From assembly GCF_014055005.1 (NCBI RefSeq), contig NZ_CP059570.1, positions 434,001 through 498,000 of the forward strand: a stretch of DNA of 64,000 nt, given 5' to 3'. A program made the position numbers and the translations under genes. Shown in pieces: positions 1 through 9,632 of the stretch (position 1 is the first letter of the stretch; each line of letters opens with the position of its first letter). The notes under the pieces are model-generated. The model was not told the DNA's origin. It was given only the letters and a program-made list of their open reading frames with translations, and ran no database searches. This DNA is from Neisseria dentiae (GTDB lineage: Bacteria; Pseudomonadota; Gammaproteobacteria; Burkholderiales; Neisseriaceae).

Positions 1-1328
1 TGCGGCAATACCGAGCCTTCGCCCAGCTGCAGCAGGCCGCTTTGCGAATAGATGCCCAGTTTGGTACGGGTGTCGGCAATATCCAGATTACGCATGGTAA
101 GCTGGCCGATGCGGTCGAGCGGGGTGAAGGCGGCGTTTTCCACTTTTTCCATGCTCAGGCGTTCGGGCGCGTAAGTGAGGTTGGGCGATTCGGTGTTCAA
201 AATCGAATAATCGTTGCCGCGGCGCAGCTCTAACGTTACTTCGCCGGTAACGGCTTTGGCCACCCAGCGTTGCGCGGTTTCGCGCAGCATCAGGGCTTGG
301 CTGTCGAACCAGCGGCCTTGATAGAGCAGGCGGCCCAAGCGCAGGCCGTTGATGCGGTATTGTTCGATGGTGTCTTCGTTGTGGATACCGGTCACGAGAC
401 GCTCGTAGGCGATGTGCAGCAAGGCCATGCCGGGGGCTTCGTAAATGCCGCGCGATTTGGCTTCGATGATGCGGTTTTCGATTTGGTCGCTCATGCCCAA
501 GCCGTGGCGGCCGCCGATGCGGTTGGCTTCCAAGAACAATTCCACGGGATCGGCAAACTCTTTGCCGTTGAGCGCAACGGGTACGCCTTCTTCAAAGCGC
601 ACGCTCACTTCTTCGGGCTTCACTTCCACGTTTTCGTCCCAAAACGCCACGCCCATGATGGGCTTCACGATTTTGATGCCCGAATTCAAAAATTCCAAAT
701 CTTTGGCTTCGTGGGTCGCGCCGAGCATATTGGAATCGGTCGAGTAGGCTTTTTCCACCGACATTTTGTAGTCGAAACCGTTGGCAATCAGAAATTCGCT
801 CATTTCCTGACGGCCGCCGAGTTCGTCGATAAAGGTTTGGTCGAGCCAAGGTTTGTAGATTTTCAGCGCAGGGTTGGTGAGCAGGCCGTAGCGGTAGAAG
901 CGTTCGATGTCGTTGCCTTTGTAGGTGGAACCGTCGCCCCAGATGTTCACGTCGTCTTCTTTCATGGCCGACACCAGCATGGTGCCCGTTACCGCGCGGC
1001 CTAAGGGCGTGGTGTTGAAATAGGCGATGCCGCCGGTGGAAACGTGGAACGCGCCGCACTGAATCGCGGCGATGCCTTCGTGCGCCAGTTGCGCGCGGCA
1101 GTCGATTAAGCGGGCTTTTACTGCGCCGTATTCTTCGGCTTTTTTCGGAATGGCGTTGTAGTCGTCTTCGTCGGGCTGGCCGAGGTTTGCGGTGTAGGCA
1201 TAAGGCAGCGCGCCTTTGAGTTTCATCCACAACAGGGCGGCGGAAGTGTCGAGGCCGCCCGAAAAAGCGATGCCGACTTTCTGGCCGGCGGGCAGGTTTT
1301 GCAGAATGGTGTGGTTTTGCTGGCTCAT
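1..1328 (-). CDS. argG: Argininosuccinate synthase, 3' end cut by window edge
   Basis: Joins citrulline and aspartate with ATP to make argininosuccinate, the penultimate step of arginine synthesis, in the cytoplasm. Reading down from the ATG at 1328 gives 442 residues before the left edge. The usual long (type II) form is about 447 residues, so only the last few are missing. The PP-loop SGGLDTS is at residues 23-29, followed by the AYTANLGQP and CRAQLAHEG regions expected in this family. An AGGA ribosome-binding site precedes the ATG. The partner enzyme argH lies at 52080. No promoter is clearly visible, but a DUS sits just upstream at 1355-1366. Confidence 0.96.
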   Translation of the reverse strand, partial: MSQQNHTILQNLPAGQKVGIAFSGGLDTSAALLWMKLKGALPYAYTANLGQPDEDDYNAIPKKAEEYGAVKARLIDCRAQLAHEGIAAIQCGAFHVSTGGIAYFNTTPLGRAVTGTMLVSAMKEDDVNIWGDGSTYKGNDIERFYRYGLLTNPALKIYKPWLDQTFIDELGGRQEMSEFLIANGFDYKMSVEKAYSTDSNMLGATHEAKDLEFLNSGIKIVKPIMGVAFWDENVEVKPEEVSVRFEEGVPVALNGKEFADPVELFLEANRIGGRHGLGMSDQIENRIIEAKSRGIYEAPGMALLHIAYERLVTGIHNEDTIEQYRINGLRLGRLLYQGRWFDSQALMLRETAQRWVAKAVTGEVTLELRRGNDYSILNTESPNLTYAPERLSMEKVENAAFTPLDRIGQLTMRNLDIADTRTKLGIYSQSGLLQLGEGSVLP

Positions 1329-1468
1329 GGGGGGAATCCTATCGAATATGGAAATGCCGTTTCAGACGGCCTGAAAACGGGTTATTATTGTATGAATCCG
1401 CCTGTTAGTCCAGCCTGAAACGGTTTCGGGCGGCTTGTTCTCACACAACAACCAGCCAAGAGCGTGCC

Positions 1469-2272
1469 ATGATTGATTTCAATTTAATTATTATCGGCGA
1501 TGAAATTCTGCACGGCAGCCGCGCCGACCAACATTTCGCCTTTTTTAAAAACCTGCTCGAATCGCGCGGCCTGCGTTTGGGGCAGGTGCAGTATCTGCCC
1601 GACGACAGGCCGCTCTTGGCCAAACAGTTGCGCCGCAGTTTTTCAGACGGCCTGCCGACTTTCGTTACCGGCGGCATCGGCGCCACTTTGGACGACCACA
1701 CCCGCCAAGCCGCAGCCGATGCGTTGGACGTGCCGCTGGTGCGCCACCCCGAAGCGGCGGCGCTGATAGACGGCGTGTCGCTCAAACGCGGCGATGCGCT
1801 CGATTCGCCCGCCCACCGCCAGCGGCTGCTGATGGCCGATTTTCCGGCCGGCTCCGACCTGATACCCAACAGTTATAACGATATCGCCGGTTTTTCGATA
1901 CGCGAACACTATTTCATGCCCGGCTTCCCGGTGATGGCGCAGCCTATGGGCGAATGGGTGTTGGAAACCTATTATTCCGGCCGTTTCCACCAAACCCGCA
2001 GCGAGCAGCGTTCGGTGTGGGTGTTCGGTATTCCCGAATCGCACGTTGCCCCGGTGATGCGGCATATCGAAGCGGAATATGCGGGCATACGCACGTTCAG
2101 CCTGCCCAGCGTCGGCTGGGTAAACGGAAGGGGGGAGAAGGTGCCGCCGCATATCGAATTCGGTATCAAGGCCGTGGGCGAAGCTTGTGCCCATATGGAT
2201 GCGGCTTGGGCGGATATGCTGGAAAAACTGGCGCAGGCAGGGGCGCGGGTGGAGATGAGTGCGCCCGAATAA
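1469..2272 (+). CDS. CinA/MoaB-type molybdopterin-binding domain protein
   Basis: A 267-residue protein of the competence/damage-inducible protein A (CinA N-terminal, MoCF-binding) family. It has GDEILHG at residues 10-16 and the nucleotide/molybdopterin-loop motif TGGIGATLDD at 67-76. The C-terminal nicotinamide-nucleotide amidohydrolase domain of full-length CinA is absent, so it is the stand-alone form. Its substrate is not known. A DUS at 1642-1653 lies inside the gene and encodes the peptide FSDGL at residues 58-62, in a loop just before the conserved motif. It is divergent from argG and convergent with the autotransporter gene downstream. Confidence 0.85.
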   Translation: MIDFNLIIIGDEILHGSRADQHFAFFKNLLESRGLRLGQVQYLPDDRPLLAKQLRRSFSDGLPTFVTGGIGATLDDHTRQAAADALDVPLVRHPEAAALIDGVSLKRGDALDSPAHRQRLLMADFPAGSDLIPNSYNDIAGFSIREHYFMPGFPVMAQPMGEWVLETYYSGRFHQTRSEQRSVWVFGIPESHVAPVMRHIEAEYAGIRTFSLPSVGWVNGRGEKVPPHIEFGIKAVGEACAHMDAAWADMLEKLAQAGARVEMSAPE

Positions 2273-2594
2273 GGGGATAAGATGTTGCAAAGATTTCAGG
2301 CCGTCTGAAAAGCTTAAATCCCGTCATTCCTGCGCAGGCGGGAGTCCAGCCTTAAAACTATCAATTATTTTATTTCAATAATTTATGAAAAAACGACTGG
2401 ATTCCCGCCTGTATTTCAAAATCTCTGCCCGGGTTTGGCAAAAGCGTTTGCCATAGTGGACCAACTGAATACCGACTGCCGTCATACTCGGGTCAAGCCT
2501 GACGAGTATGACGGCAGTCGGTATTTTCAGACGGCCTCGAAGTGTTTTCGCAAAGGTTTAGGGCCTGTTGCTTTCAGCCTAAGGTCAAACAAAA
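2273..2594. repeat. Intergenic repeat cluster: DUS, dRS3 pair, 23-bp palindrome
   Basis: No gene is seen between two convergent genes. The gap holds a DUS (about 2299-2310), a NIME-type unit at about 2322-2410 (degenerate dRS3 ends CGTCATTCC...GGAGTCC and GGATTCCCGCC around an AT-rich core), and a perfect inverted repeat with 23-bp arms at 2468-2490 and 2503-2525 and a 12-base loop. The palindrome could act as a bidirectional transcription stop. Confidence 0.8.
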
Positions 2595-5351
2595 TCAAAA
2601 CGTCAAACCGATTTTGGCCTGCCAGTGGTTGGCTTTGCTGTTGCCCGGTGTGCTGCGCCCAAAGGCGGCGGAGGCAAACCATTTGCTTTTTTCAACGGTA
2701 ATGCCCAAGTCTGAAGCGGTTTGGTTTTTGCCGCCTGCGGCTGCGGTGCTGTCAACCGTTATGCCGGATAAGGTGCTGCGGATGGTGGTTTTGCCGCCGT
2801 TGAGACGGCGGATATAGCTGAAACCGGCATGGGGTGTGATATGCCAACTGCCGGCGGAGAATGTTTTTTTCACGCGCAAGCCGGTGGCGAGATTGACGTC
2901 GGTTTGTTTGAACGGCGCGGTAGCGGTAGCCAATTCGCCGTTTTCGTTCAAACCTTTCATGCTCAAATGCAGGGCTTGCAGGCCGATATGGGGTTCGGCC
3001 TGCCAGCCGTTGTTTTCAAAGCGGTATCCGCCGCGTATGCCGCCGCCCAGCAGCCGGCCGCTGTTGCTGCCGGAGCCTAATAGTTGGTTATTGAAGCGGC
3101 GATTTTGCCGGTAGGCTATTCGGGCGGCTTGGCCGCTGATGTCGGCGAACCAACCCGCAGGCTGCGGCATATAGCGCAAGGCTAAACCCAATTCGGTTTG
3201 GCGGGTGTGCGACGATGCCTGCGCACGGTCGGTTTCTGCGCGGATACGGGTGAGCGAGCCGGCCAGTAAAGCATTTTGCCCCACTTTGTAGGCGATGCCT
3301 AAGCCGCTGTGGCGGGCGGCGGTGCCAACCTGCTCGCGGTGGTCGGTGCGGCGGCTTTTGTGTTGTTGGTGTTCCTGCTCCAGCCATACGCCCGTGCCGC
3401 CGTCGGCAAGGAGGCGGTAGTCGCCCAGCCTGCCGCCCAAGCCGTTCAGACGGCCTGCCGCGCGGTTGCGGAGCGATTCCAAATTGTCGGCATAAATGCC
3501 GTTGCCGATGTGGTAGTGCAGGTTTTGCAGGTTGCCGGTTTCCACAGCCTGTTGCAGCCAGCTGTTGTAGATGCCGCGCCGTAGTGCCTGTTTGCTGTCG
3601 CGCAGGCGGTTTAAGGCGGCCAGCCCGCTTTGGGCACCGGCGCCGGCTTGGGTGTCGGCGAAGGGTTTGTTTTCGTTGGCCTTAACCGAAATGCCGTTGT
3701 CGGTGAAATAAACATCCTGCCGCAAGCCGAGCTTTTCAAGCAGCGGGCCGGCAGCCAGTTGGTCGAAACCGCCTTGGTAGGTGGCGCCGTTTTTTAAAGT
3801 CAGCACTTCGGCAAGGGTGGTGCCTGCGCGGGCGTTTTGCATAAGGTTTTCGTTTACGGCCAGATTGCCTGCCAGTTGGGCGGTGGCGCCGCTGCCTTGC
3901 AGGGTGATGCCTTGTTTGCCGGTTATTTCGAGCGTGCTGCCGGCATCGGATTGGAAGCGGCGGTTAACGGTTAAACCGACGGCAGCCAGCCCGGCGCGGT
4001 TGGTAACCCGGTCGGCCGATGTTGCACCGTTTAAAGCCAGTTTGCCTGCCTCGACGCTGATGTTTTTGATGCGGTTGTTTTGCCCGGCTAAGGTTAAAGT
4101 GCCGCTGCCTTGTTTGGTAAGCGTATGCTCTGCCGTTAAGGTGTTTGACCAAACATCGTTGCGGGAGACGGTGTAGGTTTCATCGTTGAGCAGGCGGGCT
4201 GGGCCGTTGAGGGCTTTGCCCGCATTAACCAAACCCCAGCCGTATTGTTCGTCTATGCCTTTTGGGCCGAGGTCGGTGGCGGTGGTCAGCAGGGTGTCGC
4301 GTATTTGCGTGGGCGTGAAATAGTTGAAACGCTCTTTCAACAGTGCCAGCGAGCCGGTTACCACGGGGGCGGCGTAAGAGGTGCCGTTTTGTTCGGCGAA
4401 GGTGTGCTGTTTGGTTTTGGTTTCCGCACCTTCAACCGATAAAACGGTTAAGTCGCCGGGTGCGGCCACGCACCAGTTTTTGCTGACACCGCAATGGTTG
4501 GAATAGGATGCCAGTTTAGCCTGACTATCCACGGCCACCACCGACAGATATTGTTTTTCCAGCCCGGGCAGCCAGCGGGGCAGGGCGGCCAGCGCGCCGG
4601 GCTGTTTTTTGCTTTCGTTACCGGCGGAAAATACCAGCAGCGTGCCGTTGCCGGCGGCTTTTTGCAGCGCACCCACCAGCGGGTTGTTGCGGGATTGGGT
4701 GGCGGTTTGCCGGTATTTGCCGTCCAGTTCCCGTGCCGTGTTGCTGTCGGAATCTTCGTTCCAACTGTTATTGATGGCCAGCAGGTTGTTGGCGGCGGTT
4801 TTTTCGAGTGCGGCAGCGAGCGCGGTGCGGGCGTAGCGTATAGACGGCGATTGGCCGAGCAGCAGCGAGGTTGAGAGTTCGTCGGGCAGATCGGTGCTTG
4901 CATCGTGCGCTTCGTATGAAGCCGTATAAAGGTCGGCATTTTGTGCAACGCCGCCCGCATAGCCGTAACCGGGGAGGGGCTTCGCGCCGATAATACCGGC
5001 CACCTGCCCGCCGTGAGACGAATAAACATCGCGCTTTTGGCCTTTGTCGTCTTCTTCCTGCTCGATTTCATAAACCGACGGGTCAAACGTTTCTTGTTTT
5101 CCCTGCGGGTTGGTGAGGGTAAATTTCACCGTGTGCAGTTTTTTTTGGTTGAACAGGGGGTGTTCGTGGAAAAAGCCGCTGTCCAACACGCCGACTTTCG
5201 CACCGCGCCCGGTGTATTGTTTGGCGGCTTCCGCGTTCAGGCCGATTAAGCCGTGCGGGTTGGCGGCGGTGTTGCTTTCGGCATGGGCGTAAACGGCGAG
5301 GCAGCTTAACACGATGGTAACGAACGTTTGTTTGTATTTCGGGTTGTTCAT
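2595..5351 (-). CDS. Subtilisin-like (S8) autotransporter serine protease, NalP/AspA-like
   Basis: A 918-residue type Va autotransporter. The N-terminus has a signal peptide with a likely cut after AHA (residues 22-24). A VLSC motif (14-17) could alternatively act as a lipobox, as in NalP. The S8 catalytic triad is visible: D57 in GVLDSGF, H113 in SSHGGQVAG, S325 in NGTSYAAP, with NNSW near 194-197 and SAGN near 242-245. Residues from about 640 to the end form the outer-membrane beta-barrel, ending in the aromatic GLTF. Family members cleave other surface proteins or themselves. It is shorter than NalP (about 1080). No poly-C phase-variation tract is seen in the signal-peptide region. Substrate unknown. 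Confidence 0.9.
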   Translation of the reverse strand: MNNPKYKQTFVTIVLSCLAVYAHAESNTAANPHGLIGLNAEAAKQYTGRGAKVGVLDSGFFHEHPLFNQKKLHTVKFTLTNPQGKQETFDPSVYEIEQEEDDKGQKRDVYSSHGGQVAGIIGAKPLPGYGYAGGVAQNADLYTASYEAHDASTDLPDELSTSLLLGQSPSIRYARTALAAALEKTAANNLLAINNSWNEDSDSNTARELDGKYRQTATQSRNNPLVGALQKAAGNGTLLVFSAGNESKKQPGALAALPRWLPGLEKQYLSVVAVDSQAKLASYSNHCGVSKNWCVAAPGDLTVLSVEGAETKTKQHTFAEQNGTSYAAPVVTGSLALLKERFNYFTPTQIRDTLLTTATDLGPKGIDEQYGWGLVNAGKALNGPARLLNDETYTVSRNDVWSNTLTAEHTLTKQGSGTLTLAGQNNRIKNISVEAGKLALNGATSADRVTNRAGLAAVGLTVNRRFQSDAGSTLEITGKQGITLQGSGATAQLAGNLAVNENLMQNARAGTTLAEVLTLKNGATYQGGFDQLAAGPLLEKLGLRQDVYFTDNGISVKANENKPFADTQAGAGAQSGLAALNRLRDSKQALRRGIYNSWLQQAVETGNLQNLHYHIGNGIYADNLESLRNRAAGRLNGLGGRLGDYRLLADGGTGVWLEQEHQQHKSRRTDHREQVGTAARHSGLGIAYKVGQNALLAGSLTRIRAETDRAQASSHTRQTELGLALRYMPQPAGWFADISGQAARIAYRQNRRFNNQLLGSGSNSGRLLGGGIRGGYRFENNGWQAEPHIGLQALHLSMKGLNENGELATATAPFKQTDVNLATGLRVKKTFSAGSWHITPHAGFSYIRRLNGGKTTIRSTLSGITVDSTAAAGGKNQTASDLGITVEKSKWFASAAFGRSTPGNSKANHWQAKIGLTF

Positions 5352-5763
5352 GTTTAAACCTTTGATTGAAGTGGGTAAAACGGGTTGTGCGTGCGGAAGG
5401 GCCGTTTGTTTCGGCTTTTTTTGGGTTGACGGATAAGACGCACACGGCGCGGCAATGCTTACACCAAATCAATAAAAAAGATTTCAACTGATTGACTGTT
5501 TTATGTTTAATATTTATCGGAAAGAAACGGGCAGGGCGTTGTTTTCAGACGGCCTGAAGGCATTTTGCAAAGGCATCGGCCTTGGTTTCTACCGCTATTT
5601 GATCCGGCACAGAAGACTGCCCGAAACCTTGCCGCCGTTTTGGCGGCACGATTGCACTATGCTGTATAATCGGGCATTTCAAAACCATAACAGGCCGTCT
5701 GAAAAAGGGTGGGGTTAAAAAAACATGCCGAATCAGGCGCCGCAACCAACAGGAACCACAACC
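5352..5763. other. Divergent intergenic region, no gene supported
   Basis: This gap separates the autotransporter and ETF-QO genes. A 71-codon open frame at 5503-5718 runs through two DUS copies and resembles nothing known, so it was not called. The part near 5460-5520 is AT-rich and may carry the autotransporter promoter. TGTATAAT at 5663-5670 is a plausible -10 region for the ETF-QO gene, without a convincing -35. DUS copies lie near 5549 and 5692. Confidence 0.5.
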
Positions 5764-7425
5764 ATGACCGAAACCATCGAACGCGACAGTATGCAGTATG
5801 ACGTCGTTGTTGTCGGCGCAGGCCCCGCGGGCTTGTCGGCCGCCATCAGGCTCAAACAGCTTGCGCAGCAGGCGGGGCGAGAAACCAGCGTGTGCGTGGT
5901 GGAGAAAGGTTCGGAAGTGGGGGCGCACATTTTATCGGGCGCGGTTTTTGACCCCGCCGTGCTCAACGAACTCTTGCCCGAGTGGAAAACGCAAGGCGCG
6001 CCGCTCACCCGCAGCGTAACCGCCGACCAAGTGCTGTTCCTCACCAAAAACAAAGCCTACAAACTGCCGGTTACCCCCAACTTCAACAACCACGGCAACT
6101 ACATTATCAGCCTCGGCGCATTGTGCCGCTGGCTGGCCGAGCAGGCCGAAAGCCTCGGTGTGGAAATCTACCCCGGCTTTGCCGCCGCCGAAGTGCTCTA
6201 CCACCCCGACGGCTCGGTGAAAGGCATTGCCACCGGCGATATGGGCGTGGGCAAAAACGGCGAAGCCACCGAAACATTCCAACCCGGCATGGAACTTTGG
6301 GCGCAGCAAACCGTGTTCGCTGAAGGCTGCCGCGGATCGCTCAGCCAGCAGGTGATTCAAAAATACGCGCTCGACCGCGACAGCCAGCCGCAAACCTACG
6401 GCATCGGCATCAAAGAAATCTGGGAAGTGCCCGCCGGCCAATGCCAACCCGGCCTGGTGGTGCACAGCACCGGCTGGCCGCTCGACACCAAAACCTACGG
6501 CGGCTCGTTTATTTACCATCTCGACAATAACCAAGTGGCGGTGGGCTTTGTGGTGGGTTTGGATTACCAAAACCCCTATCTTTCGCCGTTTGAAGAGTTT
6601 CAGCGTTTCAAAACCCATCCCGAAATCCGCAAAACCTTCGAAGGCGGCCGCCGTATTGCCTACGGCGCGCGCGCGCTTACCGAAGGCGGCCTGCAAAGCT
6701 TGCCCAAACTCGCCTTCCGCGGCGGCGTGCTGGTGGGCGATGCGGCGGGTTTTTTGAACGTGCCGCGCATCAAAGGCATACACACCGCCATGAAATCGGC
6801 CATGCTGGCGGCCGAAGCGGTTTTCCCCGTTTTGGAAAGCGCCGAGGCGGCAGAAGCATCAACCGGCGGCAAAACCGCCTATGCCTACGAAGATTTGTTC
6901 AAACAAAGCTGGGCCTACCGCGAATTGCACGCCGCCCGCAACATCCGCCCCGCCTTCAAATGGGGGCTGTTCCCCGCCATGGCCTACACCGGGCTGGAAC
7001 AATATGTGTTTAAAGGCAAAACGCCGTGGACCATCAAACACCACGGCACCGACCACGGCGCTTTGAAAAAAGCCGCCGCCGCCCGCCCCATCGACTATCC
7101 CAAGCCCGACGGTGTGCTCACATTCGACCGCATGAGCAGCGTGTTTCTCGCCAACCTCAGCCACGAAGAAAACCAACCTTCGCACCTGAAGCTGAAAAAC
7201 CCGCAAACCATGCTCGATGTGAACCTGAAAGAATACGCCGCCCCCGAAACGCGCTACTGCCCTGCCGGCGTGTATGAAATCGTGGAAGAAAACGGCAAAC
7301 CGCAGTTGCAGATTAATGCGCAAAACTGCGTGCACTGCAAAACCTGCGACATCAAAGACCCCACGCAAAATATCGTGTGGGTCTGCCCCGAAGGCGGCAG
7401 CGGCCCGAATTACGGCGCGATGTAG
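5764..7425 (+). CDS. etfD: Electron transfer flavoprotein-ubiquinone oxidoreductase
   Basis: Passes electrons from reduced ETF to ubiquinone at the inner membrane, using FAD and one 4Fe-4S cluster. The 553-residue protein has a Rossmann FAD motif VVVGAGPAGLSAA near residues 15-27, and GDAAGFLN in the second FAD region. The C-terminal ferredoxin-like cysteines are in CVHCKTCD plus a later VCPEGG. I chose the ATG at 5764 (MTETIERDS) because AGGAA lies eight bases upstream and the length matches neisserial homologues. An ATG at 5725 would add 13 unconserved residues. No ETF alpha/beta genes are in the window. Confidence 0.95.
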   Translation: MTETIERDSMQYDVVVVGAGPAGLSAAIRLKQLAQQAGRETSVCVVEKGSEVGAHILSGAVFDPAVLNELLPEWKTQGAPLTRSVTADQVLFLTKNKAYKLPVTPNFNNHGNYIISLGALCRWLAEQAESLGVEIYPGFAAAEVLYHPDGSVKGIATGDMGVGKNGEATETFQPGMELWAQQTVFAEGCRGSLSQQVIQKYALDRDSQPQTYGIGIKEIWEVPAGQCQPGLVVHSTGWPLDTKTYGGSFIYHLDNNQVAVGFVVGLDYQNPYLSPFEEFQRFKTHPEIRKTFEGGRRIAYGARALTEGGLQSLPKLAFRGGVLVGDAAGFLNVPRIKGIHTAMKSAMLAAEAVFPVLESAEAAEASTGGKTAYAYEDLFKQSWAYRELHAARNIRPAFKWGLFPAMAYTGLEQYVFKGKTPWTIKHHGTDHGALKKAAAARPIDYPKPDGVLTFDRMSSVFLANLSHEENQPSHLKLKNPQTMLDVNLKEYAAPETRYCPAGVYEIVEENGKPQLQINAQNCVHCKTCDIKDPTQNIVWVCPEGGSGPNYGAM

Positions 7426-7462
7426 TTTGCAGGGTTTGGCCAAACAGCAGAAAGTGTCAAGT

Positions 7463-7495
7463 CCGTCTGAAAAGTTTTCAGACGGCCTGTTTTTT
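7463..7495 (+). terminator. DUS inverted-repeat terminator behind etfD
   Basis: CCGTCTGAAAA and TTTTCAGACGG form an 11-bp inverted pair followed by a T-run. It lies between two convergent genes, so it can serve both strands. Confidence 0.75.
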
Positions 7496-7522
7496 CCAGC
7501 CGGCCTGGATTCAGCCGTCGGG

Positions 7523-9505
7523 TTAGATATCCACCTGCGCCGTATCGCCTTCGGCCTCCATCCACGCTCGGCGGGCGGCGGCTTCGCCTTTGCCCATCAG
7601 CTTCACGAAAATGCCGTGGGTTTCTTCGAGCGCGCCGTCGGGAATCTGCACTTGCAGCAGGCGGCGGGTGTCGGGGTGCATGGTGGTGTCTTTGAGCTGG
7701 TCGGGGTTCATTTCGCCCAAGCCTTTGAAACGGCTGATGGCATATTTGTTTTCAGACAGGCCTTCTTTTTGCAGGCGTTCCAAAATGCCGTCCAATTCCG
7801 CCTGATCCAACGCATAAATTTTGCGCGCGGGTTTGTTTTTGCCTTGCGCGTTTACGTCCACGCGGAAAAGCGGCGGTTGGGCAACATAAATGTGGCCGTC
7901 TGAAACCAGCTTGGGGAAGTGGCGGTAAAACAGCGTGAGCAGCAGCACTTGGATATGCGAGCCGTCCACGTCGGCATCTGACAAAATGGCGATTTTGCCG
8001 TAGCGCAGGCCGCTTAAATCGGGGTTGTCGCCCGCGCCGTGGGGGTCGACGCCGATGGCGACGGAAATATCGTGGATTTCGGCGTTGCCAAACAGTTGGT
8101 CGGGGTGGACTTCAAAGCTGTTGAGCACTTTGCCGCGCAGGGGCAGGATGGCTTGGGTGGCTTTGTCGCGCGCGAGTTTGGCAGAGCCGCCGGCCGAATC
8201 GCCTTCCACCAGAAACAGCTCGTTTTCGCGGATGTCTTCGCTTTCGCAGTCGGTGAGTTTGCCGGGCAGCACCGCCACGCCGCTGCCTTTTTTCTTTTCG
8301 ATTTTCTTCACCGAGCGCATCCGCGCCTGCGCCTGCCGGATGGCGAGTTCGGCGATTTTTTTGCCGGCTTCTACGTTTTGGTTGAGCCACAATTCGAGCG
8401 GGTCGCCCGACACCGCGGCCACCAGCTTGAGCGCGTCGCGGTTGGTGAGTTTGTCTTTGGTTTGGCCTTGGAACTGCGGATCGAGCACGCGGGCGGACAA
8501 TACGAAAGCCACGCGGCCGAATACATCATCGCTCTGCACTTTCACGCCGCGCGGCAACAGGTTGTGGTGGTTGATAAAGTTGTTCACCGCGCCGAACACG
8601 GCCTGTTTCAGTCCGGCTTCGTGGGTGCCGCCCAGCGGGGTGGGAATCAGGTTGACGTAGCTCTCGCTGTTGCACACGCCGTCTTCCAGCCAGGTGAGCG
8701 CGAAAGCCGCGCCTTCGCCGGCGGTGAAATCGCTGTCGTGGCCGTTTGAAATATAGTTTTCGCTGGCAAACACCGGCACGGCTTCCTGCGCTTCGCTGAT
8801 TAAGTCGGCGAGATAGCCCTTGAGGCCGTCGGGGTAGTGCCAGGTTTGCGTTTGCGGCACGGCTTCGCCTTTAACGGGGCGGGTGAGTGACACGGTAACG
8901 CCGGGCAGCAGCACCGCTTTGGCGCGCAGCAACCGCTCCAGCTCGGCGATGCTGTAGTTCGGGCTTTCGAAATATTTGCCGTCCGGCCACACGCGCACTT
9001 CGGTGCCGGAATCTTTGGCCGCGCATTTGCCGATTTCGCTCAAAGGTTCGACCACATCGCCGCCGGCAAACACGATGCGCCAGATTTTGCCTTCGCGCTT
9101 AACGGTTACTTCCAAGCGGGTGGAAAGGGCGTTGGTTACCGACACGCCCACGCCGTGCAGGCCGCCTGAAAAGGCATAGGCGCTGCCGCCGTCTTTTTTG
9201 TTGAACTTGCCGCCCGCGTGCAAACGCGTAAACACCAATTCCACCACCGGCACGTTTTCGGCGGGGTGCAGGCCGACGGGAATGCCGCGGCCGTTGTCGC
9301 GCACCGAGAGCGAGCCGTCGGCGTGGATTTCCACGTCAATCTGCGTGGCAAAACCGCCGAGCGCTTCGTCGGCGGCGTTATCGATCACTTCCTGACAGAT
9401 GTGGGTGGGGCTTTCGGTGCGGGTGTACATGCCCGGGCGTTCTTTTACCGGCTCCAGGCCTTTGAGTACGGTGATGCTCGATTCGCTGTATTGGGGTGTG
9501 GTCAT
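7523..9505 (-). CDS. parE: DNA topoisomerase IV subunit B (ATPase)
   Basis: ATPase subunit of topoisomerase IV, which with ParC unlinks replicated chromosomes. It is 660 residues, the usual length. GHKL ATPase motifs are EVIDNAADEA, DNGRGIPVG and GGLHGVGVSVTNA. The TOPRIM region has LVEGDSAGGSA and DADVDGSHI. The length of about 660 and the QTK-type loop region separate it from the longer GyrB (about 800). A DUS near 7893 lies inside the gene. parC is not in the window. RBS not strong; ATG at 9505 agrees with the family start (MTTPQYSESSI). Confidence 0.95.
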   Translation of the reverse strand: MTTPQYSESSITVLKGLEPVKERPGMYTRTESPTHICQEVIDNAADEALGGFATQIDVEIHADGSLSVRDNGRGIPVGLHPAENVPVVELVFTRLHAGGKFNKKDGGSAYAFSGGLHGVGVSVTNALSTRLEVTVKREGKIWRIVFAGGDVVEPLSEIGKCAAKDSGTEVRVWPDGKYFESPNYSIAELERLLRAKAVLLPGVTVSLTRPVKGEAVPQTQTWHYPDGLKGYLADLISEAQEAVPVFASENYISNGHDSDFTAGEGAAFALTWLEDGVCNSESYVNLIPTPLGGTHEAGLKQAVFGAVNNFINHHNLLPRGVKVQSDDVFGRVAFVLSARVLDPQFQGQTKDKLTNRDALKLVAAVSGDPLELWLNQNVEAGKKIAELAIRQAQARMRSVKKIEKKKGSGVAVLPGKLTDCESEDIRENELFLVEGDSAGGSAKLARDKATQAILPLRGKVLNSFEVHPDQLFGNAEIHDISVAIGVDPHGAGDNPDLSGLRYGKIAILSDADVDGSHIQVLLLTLFYRHFPKLVSDGHIYVAQPPLFRVDVNAQGKNKPARKIYALDQAELDGILERLQKEGLSENKYAISRFKGLGEMNPDQLKDTTMHPDTRRLLQVQIPDGALEETHGIFVKLMGKGEAAARRAWMEAEGDTAQVDI

Positions 9506-9561
9506 GGCGGGTGTGGGGTTGGATCAGTCGGGCGGGATTTTAGCATAGATAGCCGGAACGG

Positions 9562-9600
9562 TTTCAGACGGCCCGTTTCTTTATCACAGGCCGTCTGAAA
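9562..9600 (-). terminator. DUS inverted repeat behind galU
   Basis: TTTCAGACGGCC (9562-9573) pairs with GGCCGTCTGAAA (9589-9600). It lies just past the galU stop codon on the minus strand. Confidence 0.6.
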
Positions 9601-9632
9601 GCGGTTTAAAGCGTTGCCGGGAAAACGCCTGT

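Noticed and set aside
270..1230. Long open frames on the plus strand and in other frames opposite argG
   Set aside because: They are shadows of the argG codon pattern (rich in Phe, His, Val, Gly) with no similarity to any family.
5503..5718. 71-codon open frame ahead of the ETF-QO gene
   Set aside because: It reads through two DUS copies, has no RBS and no recognisable sequence.
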